Below are positions 11,101-21,700 of a stretch of DNA of 64,000 nucleotides, piece after piece (within the stretch, counting starts at the first letter, position 1; each line of letters starts with the position of its first letter). The DNA lies in assembly GCA_958510825.1 (NCBI GenBank), contig OY294048.1, forward strand, positions 12,789,589 to 12,853,588, read 5' to 3'. The notes below the pieces were generated by a model. That model was not told the DNA's origin and did no database searches. It worked only from the letters and a program-made list of their open reading frames with translations. The position numbers and the translations under genes were made by a program. The DNA comes from Brachypterus glaber. Its lineage: Eukaryota > Arthropoda > Insecta > Coleoptera > Kateretidae.

Positions 11101-14100
11101 AATGTTTTTAAAAAACAAAAAACTTATTTTTTTTTTCAAAAAAGAAAATATCGTAAAAAATTTTCAATTTTTCATTTTCGAAAAAAGTCAAAAGTTCTAG
11201 CTCGGGATTTTTTTTTGGTGAACATTGGGGTGCGGCAAGTGGGACAAATAATATTTTTTTACGAACATTTGAAAATTACATAGGGGTTTTTGAAGTTGCT
11301 GAATTCAAATCTGATAATAAAAAAAATCTAACTCCACCCCCGCGGGAGTGAGGGGGTATATATTTTGAAATATTTTCCATATTTTCGTAAAAATTTGTAC
11401 ATAGGGGTTTTTGAGGTTGCTAAAACTGCATCTTGAATTTTTTTTTTTCTAAATCCAGTCCTTAGGGAACCCATAGGAAAATTTTGACAGTGTATTGTTT
11501 TCTTGGTAGCAGTTTGATTTTAGAGACTCTGAGGAAGTATCCACCATTTCCAATCCTAGCCAGAGTGTGTAATAAAGATTTTCCGGTACCCGGAACCAAT
11601 GTGGTCATTAAATCGGGTTCGGTGGTTAATATACCCACATGGGGTATACACATGGATGAAGAATATTATCAAAATCCACAGGTTTTTGACCCGGAGAGGT
11701 TCACTGAAGAAAATAAAGCGAATAGACCTAAAATGACCTGGTTTCCCTTTGGAGAAGGACCAAGATATTGTATAGGTAAGAATACCTCGCATAATACATT
11801 CCCTTGCGACTTTACAATCACGCTGAAAAAACTCTGGAAACATTCTAATAACATTTTGTAATCATGCTGTTACCAGAGTATTTCCAGAGTGTATTTGTGC
11901 CCTTTATCCATAACGTTCCCAGAGTAAAATCAGAGCGTTTTCAGAGTGTTTTCTTTTGGACTTTTTTTTTTTTTTTTTTTGAAAAAAAAAAAAAAAAGTC
12001 CAAACGAAAACACTCTGAAAACGCTCTGATTTAAAAAAAAAAAAGTCCAAACCCACTTTGGATCTACTGTGAATCAAGCCTGGAACCACTCTGATTCAAC
12101 TCTGACAAAATGGCACAAAACCACTCTGGAAACACGTTGGCAGCAGAATGTTTTCACTCTGACTCTGTTTCCAGAGTGTTTCCAGAGTAAGTTGAAGGTC
12201 GCAAGGGTTACACAAATAATAAAGTAGTATTTAATACTTACAGCTTATACAGCGCGGTCCAAAACTCACCCCTCCCCCCTATTAACTTATAAACGAATTG
12301 AGATATCAACTGCAAAACAAAAATAAGACTAAGCTATGTTTGTGGGTAAGGAGGCATAGGATTTTTTATAGAAAAAATGGTCGTGTGATACTTTATTAAA
12401 ATCAAATAAAATTCTTTATTCGACTACATATTTTTATTTATTTATTTATATATTTATTTATTTTTTCGATTAAGGTTTTGATTTTTATTTTTTTTTATAA
12501 AAAATGCGATGTTTTAGGATGTTTTGATTTCTCATTTTGAAAATTTTCAAAATTTCTAGGAAGCCTTGTATTCGTGCAAAAATTTTCAATTTTTTTTACT
12601 TATTTTTGCGTTTTATGACATTTTATGTTGATATAAATCAGTTTCGAGCAAAAAAAATTGCCGATCGGTCGTTCTGTCGGGGTAATCTTGTGGGCACGAT
12701 AACTTAAGAAAGCTTGAACATAGAGATATTTGGCATACAGGTATGTTACCAAAAGTTCTCATTCGGGATTGTTTTTGGTAAACATTGGGGTGCGGCAAGG
12801 GGGGAAAATACGAGGGAAAATACAAAAAATTACAAAAATTAAAAATTGCTTAAGGTTGGTGAAATTAAATCTGATAATAAAATTTACCCCACCCCCTCGG
12901 GGGTGAGGGGGTAAATATTTTTAAATATTTTCAATATTTTCGTCAAAAATATTACATATGGGTTTTTGGGGTCGACGAATCTAAATCTGATAATAAAATT
13001 TTTCTAATTTCTTCTGATGGGCCGGGGGTAGTTTTCGTGAAAATTGGTATATTGGGGTTTTTAAGGTTTCTGAAAGTGAATCTGATAATAAAAACATTCT
13101 AACTCCACCCCCTGATGCGCGGATGGTAGTTTTCGTGAAAATTGCAGTATAGGGGTTTTTGAGGTTGCTGAAAGTGAATCTGATAATAAAAAAATCTAAC
13201 TCTACCCCCTGAGGGCCGGGGGTAGTTTTCGTAAAAATTGGCATATTGGAGTTTTTGAGGTTGTTGAAAGTGAATCTGATAATAAAAAGAAATGTAACTC
13301 CACTAGTGGAGTTCAATCAATTTTACAAGAAAATTATCACAGTGCACTGTGATAATTTTCTTGTAAAATTGATATATTGGGGATTTTGAGGTTGCTGAAA
13401 GTAGATCTGATAATAAAAAAAAAATTCACGCGCGGAGGTGAAAATTGGGGAAGTTCTTTTACTGGACAGTGAATTTTTTTATTTTTATTTCTATTACTTA
13501 AAATTAGTTAGTTTATTTTACATTTTTGCTTCAAATTTCCAAAGTTCCAAATATGAAGTCGATATCTCAATTAGTTTAAAAGTGACTTTTGGACCAAACT
13601 GTATGGTTTGCCATTAAAAAAACAACAGTGTACCTATTAACGAACTAACAACTCTTCTCTCTAGAATACGCATACCGTTAATATAAAGTATCGCCGACAT
13701 CTCGGTTTGTTTGTAAACAAATAGTAGGTATATTCAGACCTGAACAATAACAATTACCAGTAACTGTTATTGTTGTCTCTATTAGAACAAAGCTGTGCGA
13801 GTAAGACAGACAAATGTATATGTTGGCTACGTTTTTTTCAGTTTTTACAAATGAAATGCCTATTCTGGAGAGAAGAGTTATAACTAATATATAACTATAA
13901 TAATTATTAGTTCGTTGGGTTTGATTCAAGCCAACTGATTTAGGTTTTTAACTAACAATTACAACATTGATCTACAAAAACTTTATATTTTTATTAAGAT
14001 TTTATTCGACGCAACATAAATATTTTAAAATTAATATAGTTTCATTTTTGTCACTAATTCTTTTTTTTAATTTTTTTAGGCTTACGTTTCGCAATAATGC

Positions 14101-14243
14101 AAATGAAGATTGGACTCGTATCCATTCTTAAAAGTTATAAAATATCTTTGGACCAGCCATACCCGGATGTAATTAAAATGGATCCAACATCATTTATTAT
14201 GACCCCTGTTCAGACTATATATGTCAAAGCTACTAAAATATGA
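4615..14243 (+). CDS. Cytochrome P450, CYP6-like (CYP3 clan), five exons
   Basis: This is a haem monooxygenase of the endoplasmic reticulum. Joining 4615-5167, 6591-6866, 8788-9057, 11524-11775 and 14080-14243 gives 504 residues without a break, the usual length for the family. Visible in order: an N-terminal membrane anchor (residues 1-25); the helix-C WxxxR motif (128-132); the helix-I oxygen-activation motif GGFETS (311-316); ExxR (E367-R370); PERF (423-426); and the haem loop FPFGEGPRYCIG (440-451) with ligand Cys449. All four introns are phase 1 with GT-AG ends. CYP6 enzymes commonly oxidise plant toxins, insecticides or endogenous lipids; the substrate cannot be read from sequence. All key residues are intact, so it should be functional. 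The subfamily name is not assignable by eye. Confidence 0.93.
5248..5760. repeat. Dispersed tandem repeat, P450 intron 1
   Basis: Degenerate units of about 100 bp repeat the phrase ggtttttgaggtcgctgaaa, followed by an aatctgataataaa-like run and a C- or G-rich patch. The same family occurs in P450 intron 4 and at 28905-29395, 38880-39180 and about 54890-54950. The last unit contains aaaatggcggatccaatatg, which links it to the array at 28905. Confidence 0.7.
6591..6866 (+). CDS. P450 exon 2
   Basis: The acceptor is cattttacag and the donor is gtaaga. It encodes the SSAFGINCES segment, which fits the CYP6 pattern after the helix E region, followed by helices F-H. Length 276 nt, phase 1 at both ends. 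Confidence 0.9.
7391..8008. mobile_element. Inverted-repeat element in P450 intron 2
   Basis: The left end (gtccaaaagtcaccccctct, then gaacgagttgagatatc) reads back in inverted form near 7975-8008. Inner arms share tttagcatatatttgatact-like sequence. The arms are about 170 bp, diverged, around an A/T-rich centre. Half copies of the same family lie near 1300-1620, 12250-12420 and 59620-59770. Confidence 0.65.
8560..8767. mobile_element. Short TIR element abutting P450 exon 3
   Basis: A perfect 22-bp terminal inverted repeat beginning tataggtcgattttttac bounds a 208-bp segment. The segment contains a smaller palindrome, ctatacaaagttggta and its complement. The right end sits 20 bp before exon 3, so the branch-point region of intron 2 probably lies in or next to the element. 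Confidence 0.7.
8788..9057 (+). CDS. P450 exon 3 (helix I)
   Basis: The acceptor is ctttatag and the donor is gtagct. It encodes helix I with GGFETS and the start of helix K. Length 270 nt, phase 1 at both ends. An inverted-repeat element ends only 20 bp before it. Confidence 0.9.
9320..9454 (+). mobile_element. 135-bp MITE, copy 1
   Basis: The ends are gggccacttgcaccaa and its complement, and both sides are flanked by TTA. The element is 135 bp with no coding capacity. It lies in P450 intron 3. A second copy in the opposite orientation is at 10016-10150. Confidence 0.85.
10016..10150 (-). mobile_element. 135-bp MITE, copy 2 (inverted)
   Basis: This is the reverse complement of the copy at 9320-9454, with the same length, the same terminal repeats and again TTA on each side. 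The two could pair into a hairpin in the intron transcript. Confidence 0.85.
11270..11450. repeat. Dispersed tandem repeat, P450 intron 3 end
   Basis: About two units repeat taggggtttttgaagttgct and taggggtttttgaggttgct, each followed by a CCCC-rich patch. It is the same family as 5248-5760 and 12830-13430, and ends 70 bp before exon 4. Confidence 0.65.
11524..11775 (+). CDS. P450 exon 4 (ExxR to haem loop)
   Basis: The acceptor is tgattttag and the donor is gtaaga. It completes Glu367 of ExxR and encodes PERF and the haem-binding cysteine. Length 252 nt, phase 1 at both ends. Confidence 0.92.
11801..12207. mobile_element. Inverted-repeat element rich in CCAGAGTG motifs
   Basis: The ends are cccttgcgac and gtcgcaaggg. 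The interior repeats ccagagtg / cactctgg many times and contains a hairpin in which poly(T) pairs with poly(A), between cagagcgttttcagagtg and its complement. It starts 25 bp after exon 4 of the P450. Confidence 0.75.
12830..13430. repeat. Tandem repeat array, P450 intron 4
   Basis: Five or more units of about 95-105 bp repeat tgaaagtgaatctgataata, an actccaccccctga-like C-rich patch, then gtagttttcgtgaaaattgg. One unit is interrupted by a perfect 58-bp palindrome (13316-13373). Confidence 0.8.
13316..13373. repeat. Perfect 58-bp palindrome
   Basis: The arm begins atcaattttacaagaaaatt and meets its exact complement at cacagtgcactgtg, with no spacer. It sits inside a unit of the tandem array and could form a cruciform. 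Confidence 0.9.
14080..14243 (+). CDS. P450 exon 5 (C-terminal)
   Basis: The acceptor is tttttttag. It begins by completing Gly451 and encodes LRFAIMQMK (helix L) through to a TGA stop. The ending is normal in length for CYP6 enzymes. Confidence 0.9.
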
Positions 14244-14259
14244 ATAATTAATAATATAA

Positions 14260-14265
14260 AATAAA
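14260..14265 (+). terminator. Poly(A) signal of the P450 gene
   Basis: AATAAA lies 17 nt after the TGA stop. It is the nearest canonical signal and implies a very short 3' untranslated region. Confidence 0.55.
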
Positions 14266-14357
14266 ATAGTGTATTTCAATACTTTTAATTTTAAAATTCT
14301 AAAATACAGGTTGTTTACTAAGTAAGGTACCTAACTTCAATTTATAATTCGTCACCC

Positions 14358-15072
14358 AAAAATAAGAAAAAAAGTTCCTATAAACATATGTCCTAAAACG
14401 ACTCGTAAGTGAGCTACGCCCCTTCAAAAGGGGTTCCAAAAAATTTATTTTTATTTAATAACTCACGAACCCTTTGTGTTATAGCAACTAGGTATTGCAT
14501 GTGATCTATCTCTAATAAGGCCTATCAGCCACTGGTATTTGCATGTAGTTATTTTTTGTAAATTTATTATCAGAATAGAATTCCTCAGGTAAAGACACAT
14601 TAAAAAGATACTCTTATTGAAATACCGTAGGATAAATCGTTTTCATGAAAAATTCATTTTAACGTGAAACCAAGTTTCGAGGACGAAAAATTAAATACTA
14701 AAATGTTAAAAACCTCGTAAACGGTTAATTTTATGGTATTAACACGAGAGTACTTTTATTATGTATCTTTACCTAAGGAATACTATACTAAATCTACAAA
14801 AAAAATTACTAAAAAAAAGTTTGGGGCAAACAAGTGATAAGGCTCCCCCTCCCCATTTGGGACGCCCCTGGTTAAAGTAACTAAATACAAATGCCATTGG
14901 CTGATAGGCCTTATTAGAGATAGATCACACGCAATACCTAGTTGCCATAACACAAAGGGTTTCTGAGTTATTAAATAAAAATAAAATTTTTGGAACCCCA
15001 TTTGAAGGGGCGTAGCTCCCTTACTAGTCGCTTTAGGACATATGTTTATAGAAACTTTTTTTCTTATTTTTT
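14358..15072. mobile_element. Inverted-repeat element, about 715 bp
   Basis: Left arm 14358 to about 14550 contains cctataaacatatgtcctaa and ctccttcaaaa-like sequence. It reads back, with differences, at about 14870-15072. Both arms share gataggccttattagagata and its complement. It is related to the better bounded element at 37600-38388 through the phrase gttcctataaacatatgtc. Confidence 0.7.
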
Positions 15073-15441
15073 GGTAAGGAATTATACTCTGAAGTTAGTG
15101 GTGTTGCATAAATAAGTCGTAAAAAATTGTTTTTCTCATTTTACCAGTGGCGTGCACATCACTAACGCCCGAGGTTTAATTAAAAAAAAAATATATATAG
15201 GTAGTATAATTGTACTTAAGTACTATAGAAAATAATAAAACTAAAAAGGTCACCAAGTTTTAGACTATTATATAGGTATTAAAAAAAATCTAATTTATCT
15301 CATTTGGTTTAACACTAAAGCTTCACTAGAGGTCATAAGTGCCTCCACTTTATATACCCTATTTTACTATACCGCGGTACGTACCCGGTACCGGGTGTTT
15401 CAGGAAGGTGGTTCACTTCCTTAACTTTTTTAATTTTTTAT

Positions 15442-16137
15442 GTAGGATCGTGAAATTTTCAGAAGATATATTATGTATAATTTAGGACTTTTTGACATCA
15501 TAAGACATTTTTTGGCACTTCCGGTTTCACCGGAAATGAATCGAACTTTCGATTTTTAAATGAAACATCCTCTATATTTTAACAAATTTTGATTCAGAAA
15601 TCAATTCTGAAAAGAAACATGTGTCACTTGTCAATTTTTGACAGATCATGTCATTTTTTATTTTAAATCTAGAGTGACCTATATTAGCTTGTTCGCTTAA
15701 CTGTTGGTCTAGTATCTTCAGAAAAATATTATTTTGATTTTTTTCCAAAACTCTAAATGTAGTGGGTACTTAAAGGTTCGAAAATCATACTTTGGTCCAT
15801 AAGTCATTTTCTTCAAATGGAAAGAGGGTGGCTCATTAGGTGAAAATGAAATTGAAGTTTCTTGCGAACATTTTGACCACACATGAATAGTTTATTTGGA
15901 AGAACTTGGCATTAAAACAAAAATGATTTAAATTCAAGATTGAAGTAAAAAATTACATGACCTGTCAAAATTTAACAAGTGACACATGCTTGTTCTCAGA
16001 ATTGATTTCTTAATCAAAATATGTAAAAATATAGAGGGTGTTCCATTTAAAAATCGAAAGTTCGATTCATTTCCGGATAAACCGGTGCCGAAAAAATTGT
16101 CAAAAAATCTTAAATTATACAGATTTTAAGATCCTAC
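15442..16137. mobile_element. Inverted-repeat element, about 700 bp
   Basis: The ends are gtaggatc and gatcctac. Inner arms share aaatcgaaagttcgattcat and acaagtgacacatg in opposite orientation. The arms are diverged. No transposase frame is visible. Confidence 0.7.
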
Positions 16138-18351
16138 AAGTATAGGTAATCAGCAAAGACAAATTTTTGTTAGTTAATATTTATAAACGTACCTATTACA
16201 TATAGTATAGTAGTAGTACAGACTATTTGTAGGTACTACATAATGTTATAATAACAACAAATTAAAGTTACATTAATACCTATTTTAAAGACATTTAAAT
16301 TATGAGAGATTTTTTTTAAATCAAGGGTAAATATCAAGTTAAAAAAAACTAATTTTTTAGATATATATAATATAAAGAATTCTAAAATTTATGAATTTAA
16401 AAAAATAATATTTAAACTTGAGGTGGATTACGCATAGGTACAGTGACATAGAGAAATTTTCAGTATCAATATCATAAGTGCATGTTGAATTATCGATAAC
16501 TTTTTTACTGTATTAAAAAAATATTTTGCTTGGCAATTGTTTGAGTGCATTTTTCGTGTTACAAAATTCCGAGACCGCAGGTACCAATACCAGTAACTAA
16601 ATTGTAGGAAATACTTTTTGTATGTACCACGTTCTGAGTATCAAAAATAGGAACTAAAAAATGCACCAATAAAAATTTCAATATGGTAGGGTAATTCTAC
16701 ATTAAAAAGGAAGGAAAAAGCTTATCAAATTTTTTATTGGTGTTTTTTTTAGTTCCTATTTTTAATACTCAGAACGTGAAATTGCCTCCTCGAAAATGGT
16801 TGGCCCTGCGGTGTTACATAAAGAGTACCTTTTTTATGTATTTTTAAATAAAGAATCCTATTTTATTGAGAAAATGTCAGAAAATCTACAGATAAAAAAG
16901 TTTGGGACAAAAAAGTGATATCGCCCCCTCATTTTGCATATCCCTGGTTAAGATTTAGGGCTTAGGGATCATTTCTAGACAAACCTCTATAGGAACTTTT
17001 TTCATATTTTTGGACCAAGAATCACCCCTTAAATTTTTGTACCCTATTTCTGAATCACCCTGTATAGGTTAGAATTGTAGAATAGAATAAAATATAATAT
17101 CTAAGTTTATAAAAATAGTAGATACAAGACTTTATTAGTTTAAAATAAAAATATGTTTGCTTTTAAAATAAATATATTTAGTTTATGTTTTCCATTGCAT
17201 TTTTTCTTACAAAAATATATAAAATTAAGTATGTACAGATATACATAGAGGAATATTGATAAGGTTTAATAAATTATAATTTATAAGAATATAAAGTAAA
17301 ATTAAATAGCTTAAAATTAAGCTTGTAAAATACCCATGAGATTCCATTTACTTTACAAAAAATCAGTATGAGGAGCGTAAAATACTTAACAAAGATAAGT
17401 AAATATATATAAAAAAATCTTTATTAAATTTTTAACGATTTTTAAAATTCAAAGTGATTTGAAATTTTCCCTACATTTTCATAAAAAAAAAGTTTTTTTT
17501 TCTAGAAAACAGTTTATTAAATTGGCCAATTAATTATTATTAAAAAGTTGTTATTAAAAAAATATTATTAAGGAAAAAACACGATTCTGTTGTATTGATT
17601 AATCAGAACAAGTTTGACCAAGAGAAATTTTTGAATGACTTTCGAGATTTTCGATATAAAAAATCTAAGATTTCTGAAATTTTAAAAAATTAAAAATTGC
17701 CGCGATTTTTGAGATTTTTTTTGAGATTTATGAAAGATTTTCGAAAAGTTTTACACCTAGAGATTTAGGGAACTTTCAAGTATTACGTAACGCAAATGTT
17801 GATCATTTTGGACCCCACCCCCGCCTGTAACGCTATTTTCCTATACCATTAACATTAACACTCCAAAATGACCTCTTATGGGCCTATAAGAACACGCAAA
17901 ATGCGTGTGATTATGAGCTTGTAAGAGCCGATAAATAGAAAAAATAAATAAACATGTATCACATGTATGTCAAAGTGCTATCAACTTGCAACTTGTAACT
18001 GCGCAATTTTTTAAATAAATATGCTAGCTAATTTTATCATTTTAAGCCCTTTAAGATGATTATTTCTTGCAAAAAATAACTGAATATACTTCATTTAATG
18101 TTTAGGTTATACTTATACAAAATTTTAGTTTTGCTACTTTCGGTAGATACGAGGTTTTGCAGTAAGACGTTACGCGTTTTGCAAAAGACGTTAAGTGGTA
18201 TTGCAGTATCATGGACTTTTTGCGGGTTCCTTTTTTATAAGGACCAAAGATAAATGCAAACTGATAAAAAAATTACAACAAGATAATCAAAATCTTTATA
18301 AAATTATTCATTTTCGCGAGTAAGTGCGGTGGAACCGTACCATTTTGAGTT
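16138..18351. other. Intergenic, no gene seen
   Basis: AT-rich DNA between the P450 and the cuticle gene. About 16820-17065 carries a half copy of the family at 37600-38388 (phrase aaacctctataggaactttt and an accctgtatagg end). A partial ACGTAA element lies at 17768-17880. Confidence 0.5.
17768..17880. mobile_element. Partial ACGTAA-type palindromic element
   Basis: gggaactttcaagtattacg and the following cgcaaatgttgatcatttt match the left half of the element at 23225-23370. The right end is missing. Confidence 0.6.
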
Positions 18352-18357
18352 TTTATT
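18352..18357 (-). terminator. Poly(A) signal of the cuticle protein gene
   Basis: AATAAA on the minus strand, about 80 nt past the TAA stop at 18437. Confidence 0.45.
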
Positions 18358-18436
18358 AAATACATAGTTAAGTTTTGCTCCTCATAGATTTAAGAATTGT
18401 ATTGGCACCAAAATATAAAATGTTCACCCATCATAG

Positions 18437-18702
18437 TTAATTAGGTGGCAGATATTCCCTGTCTGGTTGCTGAGCACCACCAGGACTTGTCGAAGGGTAA
18501 CCACCTCCTGGTGCTCCAGGTCTTCCTGGCTGACCTGCAGGTGGGAAGGGAATGTTTGGACGTCCACTAGGATAACCCTGGTCCCTCTGTCCACCAGGTC
18601 GGGAACCTGGGTAACCTCCTTGGCCGGGATATCCTGTTTGTGGTGTAGGGCTTGTATAACCCACTTGTCCTGTTGAAGGTTGGCCTGGATATCCGCCAGG
18701 GC
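18437..18702 (-). CDS. CPAP1 gene, last exon
   Basis: The acceptor is attctag. It encodes further GYPGQ and GRPGG repeats and ends EYLPPN before TAA. Confidence 0.85.
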
Positions 18703-21700
18703 CTAGAATTTAAAGTAAAATAATTGCGAAAAAATCAACAAAAAATAAAAAATAGAAGAAATTTAAAAAAAATGACATCTTTAAAAATAGTTATTTCCGC
18801 TCCTAGTAGAGATAAATGAAATTTTCTGTGTGAGGTCCTAGTTTGTGGACTTTATCATTTTTTTATGGAATCACTCTATAAAACTAGAAATAGTAGTCTT
18901 GTGTCTAGATGTCTCCCTGCTGTAAATGTAAGTACACTTAGTGTCCTTGTGCGATAAATCGTTTTTTCTGTCTTTACCCTATTGAAAATGACTGGTCTGC
19001 GCGGGAATAAATGTTGCATAGACCGGAATTGAGCTGGTGAATTTCATCCGCTCAAGTCCGGTTTATGCACCATTTATACCCGCCCAGACCCCTCATTTCC
19101 AGCAGGGTAGTTACAGTTTTGTTTGTATTGATTTCATCAATCACCAAGTATGCTCGGTATAGTACTTTACATTACTGTAGACTTTTTGATTAAGTAATGG
19201 AAAGTACTATACCGAGCACACTTAATGATAGATGAAATCAATAAAAACAAAACCGTCACTAGACAGAAAAAACGTTTTTTCGCGCATAGGCACTAAGTGT
19301 CTGTTACTTACCAAAGGTAGACATCTAGACACAAGACTGCTATTCTTATTATAGTGATTCCATAAAAAAATAATTTCTGAATTGTCACAAATATAAATAT
19401 CAAAATATTATTAATAAAATAAGATTTCAACTCCTTGGTAGTGAGAAAAACGTAATGCGCTACTCGGTAAGTTTTTTTTTCTGTCTTCGGTCATCTTTAT
19501 GGAAAATACGACCTCGCACAGAAAAATTCACTTACCTCTACTAGGATCTCAAATAACTATTAACAAAGTTACAAATAAATATTAAATAAGCTGACGTAAG
19601 TGTACTACTAGCAATGAAATATTTTTTAATAAATACCGGTAGTTAATGTTTTAAGGAAGATTAGCAATAACTAAATAACTAGCTTAAATTGCAGAAATAA
19701 ATATAGTAATTATAATAAAATTAAATTGCACATATAACTAAAACAATGCTAGAAGATGAAAAAAGTTTACCTTCATTTAGCAATGTACCAGACGAGAATA
19801 TTATATTATCATTATTTAAAATAATTAAGTCTCGTTAAAAGAATGTGAGAACAAATTTCAACGTAACGTGGTACTACTACACAATCGTGATGAAATGAAT
19901 GAAATTCAGTATTCATTCAATTTTGTTGTAATTTCATAGTAACACTAGGCAACACGGTTTGTTGCCCTGATTAAAGTCATATGTTTTTTAACTAATTTTG
20001 GGTCACTGAGACCGAATTTGGCCTCAGAATGTTTCTATTACCTCAGGTTTCTGAGAAAAATGAGATAAAAGTGGTAAAAAATCATTATTTTATTCCTCTT
20101 TTTGTCTAAAAGCGTGGGAGATAAAAATATTATGAGGACAAATTGGAATTGGGCCACTCAATAATAGTTAAAAATATCCAACTTAAATTATGGAAACTTT
20201 AAATTCATAGGTTGAATAAATAGGGATACTAGGAAAAAAAATAAAAAAAATAGATCCTGTGACACGACTAAGTAGGAATGGGGGTGAGGAGAGCACCCCT
20301 CAAGCTTAGTTCTACGTACTCATGCGTAAAAATGTCAAAAAGAGAATTTTATAATCTACAAATTAGGTCCTATAAAATTTTTGTGCAAATTTAATAGTTT
20401 TGCAACAAATAAGGAATTAAATAAACTCCGCACTTTAATTTTAAGTTTTTATTATTTTTTGCTTACTTACTGTGGCAGTAGGTCCCTCGCATATAGATTT
20501 TTAAATTCCTCGTATATATTTAATATAGTATAATATTGTTAAATTAATATTAAATTTTAGGGTATTACGCATCAAACATAGCCAGACGCAACTAAATATT
20601 TTAGTATGTTTTATATTAACATATGTTATGGCTTTAAGGTCGCTTATCTCAAAACGGCTCTGTTTTTTTCTCGATGGATTTAAATTAAGCGGATAAGAAA
20701 ATATTAAACATATTTTAATTGAGAATCAGTTGCTAAAAATTTTTTTTCGGTCAGTTGCATGCACTTGGGTTGCTCGAATGGTCAAAGAACATCAACATAT
20801 TTCCGCCTTTGAGGGAAATCTTTCATCAAATCAGACACTATATTTTCTGCAACCTGATGGCAGATGGAGATTTATAAAAATACCTAAAATGGTTGTAATT
20901 ACCTTGTGGCCTTCCTGAAGGATATCCACCACCAGGTCCCTGAGTTGATCCTGGGTAACCACCACCAGGTCTACTGTCTTGATATCCACCGCCTGCACCA
21001 GGTTGTCCTTGAGGGTATCCACCTGGACCTGCACCAGGTCCAGGGTATCCTCCGCCTGTAGTAGTTGGTCCTTGAGTCGAATAACCGGGTCCCTGTGGTC
21101 CACTAGGATATCCACCACCTCCTGGAGTTGTAGGTCCTACAGTGGTACCTTGATAACCAGGAGTGGTTCCTTGATAGCCAGGAGTGGTTCCGCTTTGGTA
21201 TCCAGGTGAAGATCCTCCTGGTCCTGTAAATAGACCTTATCAAACTAAGCTTTTGGTATTGGCTTTAATATCAATAAAACCAAATCAAAAACAATATAGC
21301 AACAAATTGCGTTGTGTAGTTAGTTTTCTTGTAAGAACAAACCACCAAAATACATATATGTGCTTTTAGAAGTTCAGACGAGAACTTGAAGTTTTTGTCA
21401 GAACACTGAACTTCTAAAAAATCAACCAGATAACCACCAAAAACAGAAGGAAACCAACTAAATATAATCTATAGGCAAAGAAACAACCGATCTAGTGACC
21501 CTCTGTGAAGCCACTATTTAAAAATGTTAGTGTTGGCAAAAACTGTTTCTATAAAATATATTGACTGCGAAGAAAATCTGTTTTGGATCAAAATCAAAAT
21601 GTATTTAAATATATTTTTAAAATCAATACCAAAATATTTCCGGTTTACTGCGTAGACCTACCTGTGAATCCTTGATCACCGCCTTGAGGCCCACCAGGTC

